The notes under the pieces were generated by a model that worked only from the letters and a program-made list of their open reading frames with translations, ran no database searches and was not told the origin of the DNA. Positions 57,485-64,000 of a stretch of DNA of 64,000 bases are shown here, piece after piece (positions within the stretch are counted from its first letter, which is position 1; the number at the start of each line of letters is the position of its first letter). This DNA comes from an uncultured Muribaculaceae bacterium. Its GTDB lineage: Bacteria > Bacteroidota > Bacteroidia > Bacteroidales > Muribaculaceae. The DNA lies in contig CAJUAR010000001.1 in the NCBI GenBank assembly GCA_910584495.1, positions 42,507-106,506 of the forward strand. Reading direction: 5' to 3'. The position numbers were made by a program, and so were the translations under genes.

Positions 57485-60400
57485 TTATCGAACTTCAATT
57501 TTGCGGATAATCCGTCCTTCTGTGGTATGGAGCACCAAAATATAGACACCGGGAATCATCCGGCCGAGAGAGACAAACTCTTCGCCCGATATGGCTTTTG
57601 AGCACAACTTCATGCCGGCGACATCATATATCTCGGCAAGGCTGATAGAACTATCATTGCCACAAATGGTAATATTTCCATTTTCAACATCGATAGAGAA
57701 CGAGTTATTGGCAATATCGCCTATGGCTGTACTTGTAACTTCAATTCCATAGGGAGCTTTGAGAGAGCCGACCGGATTTTCGGTGAATTTGACAGTTTGG
57801 GCCAAAGGAGATTCTTCACCGTTGTCTTTGAAGACGATGCGGAAGCTGATTTGGTCGCCTGAATTGCCAAATACGCTCATCAGCACCCAGCTGTCCACAA
57901 CAACGCCCACACCGCGACATTCGTTGCCGCAGAAAGCGGCGATCTCATATTCATCGGGCGAGATAGTGCTGCCATTGCGTTGAACATTGCAAATAATGGG
58001 CATAACGGAAGGATGACGGTTGCTGTCAAGTGTCCAACGAGAACTGCTTTCTTTGACCGGCAGTTTATTCACCTCTTCTGATGCCGAGGCTTCGGTATTA
58101 AAGACAAATTCTTTTGCATTTCCACTGAGATACATGTAGCCCAGCCCGGGTGCGAGCTGTTTGAGATCTCCAACCCATTTGCCTTCTTCATCGGCTTGTG
58201 CAAATCCGTCGCGGCCTACAATCATGTCGCCTTCGTCGGCATTGAGCGATGCCAGGGCCTCGGAAAGCGGGAGCTTGCCGCTTTCCATCGGACATCCGAT
58301 CCAGTTCCATCCTTTTTCGAGAGTTACCGGCTCACTTGGATCGAAGGAGATACCCTTGACCGAAGTGGCGGCTGCACTCGCGGCAAAGACTTTATAGGCC
58401 GTCAGAGGTTTGAGGCTGTCAAGAGTTCCTACGAATCCGTATTGCGGGTCGCGGATTACTTCTTCCGATTGCGACAACAAGCGGTCGATACCGTCGGCAA
58501 CAAAGCCGGCCAGCGGAATACCGGTTTCAGAATCATGAGAAATCCAAGCCCATCCTTCGTCGAAATCGTAGCTGATATTTGTTTTACGCAGTTCGTAATC
58601 AAAGCTTACAGTATCCGAGAAGTTGCCTTTGAAAAGAGCCATAGCTTTCACAGTGACACTGTCGCCGGGAAGAGTGAACGGTTCGGTGTATAGAATGGAG
58701 TTTTCCGACGGTGTGCTGCCATCGAGCGTATAATATACCGCTGCTCCGCTTGTCTTGGTGGAAAGGTCTATTTTTGATGAACGGTACATGCTTGCGCCCG
58801 ATTCTTTTGTGGAGAACGGATTGTAAACCCAGACCGGATGAGTACCTACATTGAATGTGGCGGGGGCATCAGGAGTGTTGGCACACATGTATGCTCCGAA
58901 AGGTGCTACATTGGAAATAGTGTCGACAGATACACGGTTGAAAGCAATGCCGTTTTCATCGAGTTTATATATTTCATCTTTTTTAACAGAGGTGTCGAAG
59001 CTGCCAAAAAGGGTGAAATTCCTGCCTTCGGCTTTGAGGTCCTCTTCTGCGGGAGTGAATGGAACGTCATATACAAACTCATCGGCAGAAGATTTGCCTT
59101 TGGCTATGAATCGCACATTTATCGTGTCGAAAGGAGCACAAACGCTTGCAAGATAGGGCCGGTTGGCTTCAATAACGGAACTTTGTGTGAGTTCTTCGTT
59201 AGAAATGTCGGCAAAAGTCAAGAGTGTCAATGGATTTTCGCCACGAGGAGTGAATTCTTTGCCATATTCAATAGCAGTGGGAGAGAACGGCAGAAGAATA
59301 TCTTTCCAAAGATTGTTTATGTCTTTGGTGCTTCCCGGCATGAGCATTTCAAGAGAAATTGAATGTTCGCCAAGGCTAAAGCTTGCAGGCGCGTTGAACG
59401 GATAGTTTCCGTTGAGGCTGATATCGGCTTTGGAAACTCGTGTGCCGTTTGTGTTAAGAATAACATTGGGTGTTGTCCCCACTGCGGAAGCAAGCTTGTC
59501 CGACAGATATATAAGGCAGTTGGGGCTTAGGCCTTGGAAGGAGGATTCGTTAATGCCGGGAACTGCAGGAGCATTATAGCCCGACCTTGCAACGGGTTCT
59601 GCGGCAGGAGTACCAAGCACGGTGATACTTGTGATGGACGTGCAGCCGTCGAAAGCACCTTCGCCGATTGAATTAACACCTGGAAGAGTCATTGATTCAA
59701 GGCCGGAACAGCCTGCGAAGGCACCGGCGCCAATCTCTGTCACATTTTCAGGAATAACAACATTGCGAAGTGCGTCCATGTCGGTGAAAGCATTGGCCGG
59801 TATTGCTTCGTTGTCGATGTTTGTCAGATCGAGGGTTTCGAGCGATTCGAATTTCTCTCTAATTTTTTGGAATGTCGATTCGTCGATTTCTCCGCTGACA
59901 CCTATGCTTGTCAGCAGGGAAGCATCCTCATCGCTGATTATCGAAACCTCGTCGGATTTAAGGACATCGCCATTGTTCACCACAAGGTCGGCAGTTATAT
60001 CAATCTTTATTTCTCCCTGGAGATTGCTGATTGTGTAGAGACCGTTCTCATCGGGTACAAGTATGGTTTCCACTTCGGTAAACTCCGGATCGTTGCCGAA
60101 TTTGCTAATGTTGCGGCTCACGCATTTCACGTTCGGACTAACATTGGCAACGGAGGTAACAACTTTGAATTGGTAATTTTCGCCTTCTTTGAAAAGATTG
60201 GTATAAGCACTGGAGCCCGGAACGAAGAGACTCATGTCGGCACTACGCCAGATGTTCTCTTCTTTGAGATTGACGAGCTCAGCCTTGAACCCTTCGATGC
60301 AGTTGATGGAGATAGGATAATGGAACACAACCTTGATGACATGGTCCTGTGGATAACGGGCGCTGCCGGGTTGATAATATGGATCGGGGTCCAGGACAAC

Positions 60401-63400
60401 CGAGTGTTGACCGTAACATACATAGGACGAAGTCATTGTAACATCCTTTCCGTTATCATACAATTTGAACGGCACTCCCGGACGGTAGGTGGGATTGGGC
60501 TTGGTCGACAATGGCTTGAAGTTGGGCAGTCCTAAATTGACCTGTACTTTTTGATTGGTAACTTCGATTTTTGTCAAGTCGGAATAATATCCATTATAGC
60601 TGAAAGTGCGTTCGGGATCGATTTGGATATTATAGTACACCTTGGAAATGGCCAGCAGCAGATTGTCCCAATAGGCGGCTTTGCTGTAGAAGTCTTTGGC
60701 TTCTTCAGGAACCTCAAGGGTGATTTTGGAGCAGTCTGCCGGGAATGGAGACATGTTACCTGTGTGGGGCGGTTGATTACCCTGGCAGACAATTTTGTTG
60801 AGCCCCGTGCAAGCGGCAAACGCTCCCGAGCCAATATAGTTCACAGTTGCGGGAATAGTTACCTCCTTGAGAGAACCACAGCGATTGAAAGCATTGTCGT
60901 GAATCTGGACAAGATTTGTGGGCAGGATAATCGACTTCAACACTGTCGGCACCCCAACACTGCTTGATGCAAAGGCATTGGAAGGAATGGCATTGGCATA
61001 GTCGACAACTCCCTTGATAGTCACATCGGCAAGATCGAGATCTTCGATGGTGGCGGCATGCTTGCGGAAAGCCTCGAAATCCTCGGTGCGCATAACACCG
61101 ATCACTTTCAGTCGCGATGGACATTGTTCGATTTTGGAAGCAAGTTCGCCTTCTCGAACATTTACAACGGTATATGCATTCTGACCTTGCGGATTGACCT
61201 GAATTGCAATGTCAAGATCTTCGAGTACTACAGGAATGGAAAGTTTGCCTATTGCAGCATCGACCACTTTGTTTATTCCATTGACAGAAATCACAATGCG
61301 GTCATCAACAGAGACAGGTGTAACTTTGAGAGCAAACGGCATGCCTCTTACAACTTGTGTGGGGCCACCTTCGATTACGGCTCCTTCCACCTTTTGCGGC
61401 ATGTTGATGTTATGATAAACCACGCGGTTGCCGATTGCCGATAAACAATCTATTACTGTATCGTTGTCGGCTTTGACAGGATTCCAGTTTTGTTTGTTGG
61501 ACGAGGTAACTATGCGGATAAGGTTGCCTTCACGCACAGTGGCATCTTTCACCTGACAAACGAAGTTGCATGGCAGGTTGCCGAAATTGTATGAATCGTT
61601 GATCATCACAGGAGAAATAAGCTCCTTGATGCGACCGTCTTTATCAGTAAGGGCGGCGCAATAGAATTTTGCTGCGTCTTCGGCCGAAATGGCGAGAGCG
61701 TTAGCCCTGACTGTAAAGGATTTTCCGGGAACAACATTTACAATATCTGTTACAAGACCTATGCCTCCGGCCAGTCCTGTAATTTTCCAAGGAGAATCAT
61801 AGCTCGGTGTCTGCGGTTCGCGGAAATTGGCGTGGATAAGTGTGTTGGCTTTCACCGTCACTCTGTAAGTGCCGTCGGTATCGGGATATAGGCGTGTGTT
61901 GTTTGCATACATTTCCATTGTGTGGTCGCCGAAGGATTCATCGGTTTCAACCTTGAATTCGTATTGCGAACCCGGCACTACTTGGGCTGATTCTGTAATC
62001 TGGGTGAACTTGACACCGGGCATCTCTTGCAAAATGACGTTGTAGTGTGTTGCCGGTGTAGCGTTTTCTTCCTTTTTATCGCGGAAATCCTTCCAGTATT
62101 CCTTGCTTTCGTATGCAGCAAGCGCGCCAACGGGGACAATGAGCTTGTTCTTGGGAGCCCCACTGAAGACACACCAGTTGATCCAAGCCGGAGTGGAACG
62201 TCGAACAGTAACTTCCTCCAGCTGACTGCATCCGAGGAAAATGTTGTATTCGAAGGTTGATACAGATGCAGGAATTTCTATCGATGTCAGACCGGTGTAG
62301 CTGAAGCATCCGTTTTTGAATGTTGTCACATTCGGAGGAAGAATAATCTGTTGAAGTGAGCCGCATTTGGAGAATGCCTTGGCAGGAATAGCGTTTGCAG
62401 GGCTTGCTCCGCTGGCCGTAATATTCACTCCGGAAATGTCCAGACGCGACAGTCTCATGCGGTCGCGCATAAACACAAAGTCGGTGGCATCGATTGTTCC
62501 ATAGAGGGTAAGGTCGCTGATCGTACCGCAGTCGACATCGCTGATTTGCTGTGAAAGCTGGCCCGCCTGAACCCACAGGTTGCGTTTAGACACCACGTCT
62601 GCTGCATTTTGTACAATAACAGCGATTTCCTGGTCGGCTGTCACATTATTGATGCGATAGGTGTAGTCCGTTCCGGGGGTAAGAATATAGCCATTGGCCT
62701 TTACTGTTACAACCAGATCAGAAGATGATGGAGCAACCTGGAATGAGAAGTCGCGGCCTTTGATTACTCTCGGGTCGGGACATGTTACAACGGCTCCGTC
62801 TGCAGCAGATATTTTAATGTTGAAATAGGGAATCTCATTTCCTTTTGCAGCAACTGCACCTGTTGTCAGAAGGTCGTTGGCAACCGGGAGCCATCTGTCT
62901 GAGACTTGATCTTTTGTGACAAGTCGAACAACATCACTATCACTGATTGTTGTTTGAGAAGGCACAGAGCATGCGAGGTCGATATATTTTACAATCTGGA
63001 GAGACTGCAGGTTAAAGTTTCTTTCCGGCGAGAGCAAAACTTTGAAACTGCCGTCGGCACTGAAGAGAGCGGCTGCAATGCTGCCCGAGAAATTAGTGTT
63101 TGTGATGTTCTTCAACGCACCGGCTCTCACAGAAAAATCGGCACCCGGTTTGAGATTGCTCACATCTGAGGTCATACCTATTTGACATTCATCGCTTGTG
63201 AGATGAATGGGTGAATATTCTATGGAAGATGTAGCCGGTTTGATATTGTAGACAATCGTTGTGAGGTCGTTAAAGCTGTGGGATGTGCTCACTGTAGGAG
63301 TGAGGGCATCGGAGGCATAATATCCGTTGGCCGAGCCGCCCCAGCCCCAGTTTATGTGAAAATAGGGCGTGTCTCCCATATATTCGTAACCATCGCAAAC

Positions 63401-63832
63401 AAATGCATGGCCGGCAGAGACATCCTGTCCGCTATAAAGCACGGGGCGTCCTTCGTTGATTTCGTTGACGATGATTGCATCCCAGGTGGAACGGTCGAGT
63501 TCGCTGCCTTTCTTGTACGATATGCCGGGGTCGTAGCCGAACATGCTTACAAGCGCTCCCGGGACTTTCACTTCGAAAGCACTTGAACTCGACATTCCGA
63601 AGTCGGTGCCAATGGCAATTGCAGCATCAGCCACAAGCGTGGCTACGGCGTTAGCTTCTGAAGCCGAATAACCGCTGCGGTAATTGTCGTCGCGCATCGA
63701 ATCCCAGTCATAAGCTGTTGCTTCGCCGTCTTTTATCAGAGTTGAGGGGCGTTCTGCCGGATACTTGTGATATTTAATTATCTCGGCAAGTGCCGTTCCG
63801 ACACACCCTGTGAGGCGCCGGTTGGGAATCAT
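57485..63832 (-). CDS. Giant C10 (streptopain-like) cysteine protease with BspA-type leucine-rich repeats and T9SS C-terminus, 5'-truncated
   Basis: 2115 codons from the first ATG. The catalytic Cys is residue 10 (LTGCVGTALAEIIKYHKYP) and His is residue 142 (AGHAFVCDGYEY), followed by HINWGWGGSANGYY. Three blocks of BspA-type LRRs lie near residues 410-560, 890-1020 and 1310-1410 (IPAKAFSKCGSLQQIILP, IPSNAFASS, IPANAFTDMDALRNVVIP). Beta-sandwich linkers separate them. A chitobiase-C-like domain (YYTLDGSTPSENS) sits near 1700, and a T9SS-type tail ends IYDVAGMKLCSK ... IPGVYILVLHTTEGR. Signal peptide and propeptide are missing: homology continues 45 codons upstream without a start, then hits a stop. 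Probably inactive unless repaired by recombination. Confidence 0.85.
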   Translation of the reverse strand: MIPNRRLTGCVGTALAEIIKYHKYPAERPSTLIKDGEATAYDWDSMRDDNYRSGYSASEANAVATLVADAAIAIGTDFGMSSSSAFEVKVPGALVSMFGYDPGISYKKGSELDRSTWDAIIVNEINEGRPVLYSGQDVSAGHAFVCDGYEYMGDTPYFHINWGWGGSANGYYASDALTPTVSTSHSFNDLTTIVYNIKPATSSIEYSPIHLTSDECQIGMTSDVSNLKPGADFSVRAGALKNITNTNFSGSIAAALFSADGSFKVLLSPERNFNLQSLQIVKYIDLACSVPSQTTISDSDVVRLVTKDQVSDRWLPVANDLLTTGAVAAKGNEIPYFNIKISAADGAVVTCPDPRVIKGRDFSFQVAPSSSDLVVTVKANGYILTPGTDYTYRINNVTADQEIAVIVQNAADVVSKRNLWVQAGQLSQQISDVDCGTISDLTLYGTIDATDFVFMRDRMRLSRLDISGVNITASGASPANAIPAKAFSKCGSLQQIILPPNVTTFKNGCFSYTGLTSIEIPASVSTFEYNIFLGCSQLEEVTVRRSTPAWINWCVFSGAPKNKLIVPVGALAAYESKEYWKDFRDKKEENATPATHYNVILQEMPGVKFTQITESAQVVPGSQYEFKVETDESFGDHTMEMYANNTRLYPDTDGTYRVTVKANTLIHANFREPQTPSYDSPWKITGLAGGIGLVTDIVNVVPGKSFTVRANALAISAEDAAKFYCAALTDKDGRIKELISPVMINDSYNFGNLPCNFVCQVKDATVREGNLIRIVTSSNKQNWNPVKADNDTVIDCLSAIGNRVVYHNINMPQKVEGAVIEGGPTQVVRGMPFALKVTPVSVDDRIVISVNGINKVVDAAIGKLSIPVVLEDLDIAIQVNPQGQNAYTVVNVREGELASKIEQCPSRLKVIGVMRTEDFEAFRKHAATIEDLDLADVTIKGVVDYANAIPSNAFASSSVGVPTVLKSIILPTNLVQIHDNAFNRCGSLKEVTIPATVNYIGSGAFAACTGLNKIVCQGNQPPHTGNMSPFPADCSKITLEVPEEAKDFYSKAAYWDNLLLAISKVYYNIQIDPERTFSYNGYYSDLTKIEVTNQKVQVNLGLPNFKPLSTKPNPTYRPGVPFKLYDNGKDVTMTSSYVCYGQHSVVLDPDPYYQPGSARYPQDHVIKVVFHYPISINCIEGFKAELVNLKEENIWRSADMSLFVPGSSAYTNLFKEGENYQFKVVTSVANVSPNVKCVSRNISKFGNDPEFTEVETILVPDENGLYTISNLQGEIKIDITADLVVNNGDVLKSDEVSIISDEDASLLTSIGVSGEIDESTFQKIREKFESLETLDLTNIDNEAIPANAFTDMDALRNVVIPENVTEIGAGAFAGCSGLESMTLPGVNSIGEGAFDGCTSITSITVLGTPAAEPVARSGYNAPAVPGINESSFQGLSPNCLIYLSDKLASAVGTTPNVILNTNGTRVSKADISLNGNYPFNAPASFSLGEHSISLEMLMPGSTKDINNLWKDILLPFSPTAIEYGKEFTPRGENPLTLLTFADISNEELTQSSVIEANRPYLASVCAPFDTINVRFIAKGKSSADEFVYDVPFTPAEEDLKAEGRNFTLFGSFDTSVKKDEIYKLDENGIAFNRVSVDTISNVAPFGAYMCANTPDAPATFNVGTHPVWVYNPFSTKESGASMYRSSKIDLSTKTSGAAVYYTLDGSTPSENSILYTEPFTLPGDSVTVKAMALFKGNFSDTVSFDYELRKTNISYDFDEGWAWISHDSETGIPLAGFVADGIDRLLSQSEEVIRDPQYGFVGTLDSLKPLTAYKVFAASAAATSVKGISFDPSEPVTLEKGWNWIGCPMESGKLPLSEALASLNADEGDMIVGRDGFAQADEEGKWVGDLKQLAPGLGYMYLSGNAKEFVFNTEASASEEVNKLPVKESSSRWTLDSNRHPSVMPIICNVQRNGSTISPDEYEIAAFCGNECRGVGVVVDSWVLMSVFGNSGDQISFRIVFKDNGEESPLAQTVKFTENPVGSLKAPYGIEVTSTAIGDIANNSFSIDVENGNITICGNDSSISLAEIYDVAGMKLCSKAISGEEFVSLGRMIPGVYILVLHTTEGRIIRKIEVR

Positions 63833-63967
63833 ATTGTTGAAAGGTGCCTCCTGGCTCCATGTAGCTGTGGAGAGAAGTTTGCTGCTCGTACTGGCAACTC
63901 GCGGAGAACGTTTACTAAATGATGTCGTTTTCCCGCTTTCTATATTTACCTTAAATTCGCAGCTTAA
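63833..63967 (-). pseudogene. In-frame, start-less 5' remnant of the C10 protease
   Basis: The 45 codons before the ATG at 63832 read through without stop and include LLSTATWSQEAPFNN, the conserved entry to the mature C10 protease domain. No ATG/GTG/TTG start with a signal peptide precedes it. TAA at 63968-63970 closes this frame, and the other two minus frames have stops at 63964-63966 and 63975-63977. The missing segment should encode the signal peptide and propeptide. Confidence 0.7.
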
Positions 63968-64000
63968 TTACTTGTTATAAATGCAAGTCCTTGACAAACA

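Overview
The window looks like a chromosomal segment of a Bacteroidales bacterium, most likely close to Muribaculaceae. The evidence is a fused SecDF, SusC/SusD with a FecR anti-sigma factor, a type V (Mfa1/FimA-class) pilus locus, C-terminal T9SS-like sorting domains, an AAA-like/PD-(D/E)XK family expanded in this order, and promoters of the Bacteroidetes form TTG/TTTG-N20-TAnnTTTG. No rRNA, tRNA, insertion sequence, prophage or CRISPR array was seen.

Layout. 1-5000: end of a TonB-dependent barrel protein, secDF, and an AAA/nuclease-like gene. 5021-15257 (minus): a five-gene pilus cluster plus a DUF3575 gene, transcribed in the order DUF3575, DUF3868/OmpA-like, Mfa1 shaft, Mfa2 anchor, and two large tip lipoproteins, one carrying starch-binding (CBM26-like) modules. 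Its likely promoter has a run of eight G inside the -33/-7 spacer. 15603-23166: small barrel protein, sigma-54 activator, LptE, thioredoxin-like lipoprotein, GH97 and acyltransferase. 23252-24211: Rpn-type nuclease with a 10-unit RAEG repeat. 24310-28233 (minus): aromatic amino acid operon pheA - aminotransferase - DAHP synthase/chorismate mutase - tyrA. It is preceded by a previously unannotated Phe/Tyr-rich leader peptide and an attenuator. 28567-29877: secreted T9SS-like protein. 30231-34108: N-acetylhexosamine kinase-like gene, CBM9-like gene and GH20. 34156-35993: thioredoxin, FtsE, TcdA.

36222-53954 is the most unusual region. It is a SusCD locus whose enzymes act mainly on phosphodiesters: two glycerophosphodiester phosphodiesterases, a NAGPA-type phosphodiester glycosidase, an SGNH esterase and two formylglycine (Ser-type) sulfatase-family enzymes. 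It ends in an organophosphate:phosphate antiporter of the GlpT/UhpT family. This suggests uptake and periplasmic dismantling of a glycerophosphate- or phosphate-linked glycan such as wall teichoic acid, with import of the released sugar- or glycerol-phosphate. FecR opens the locus and an ECF sigma factor sits convergently at the far end. 54076-64000: rfbC, htpG, an orphan UmuD-like peptidase, and a giant C10 cysteine protease with BspA-type leucine-rich repeats. That gene's 5' end (signal peptide and propeptide) is missing.
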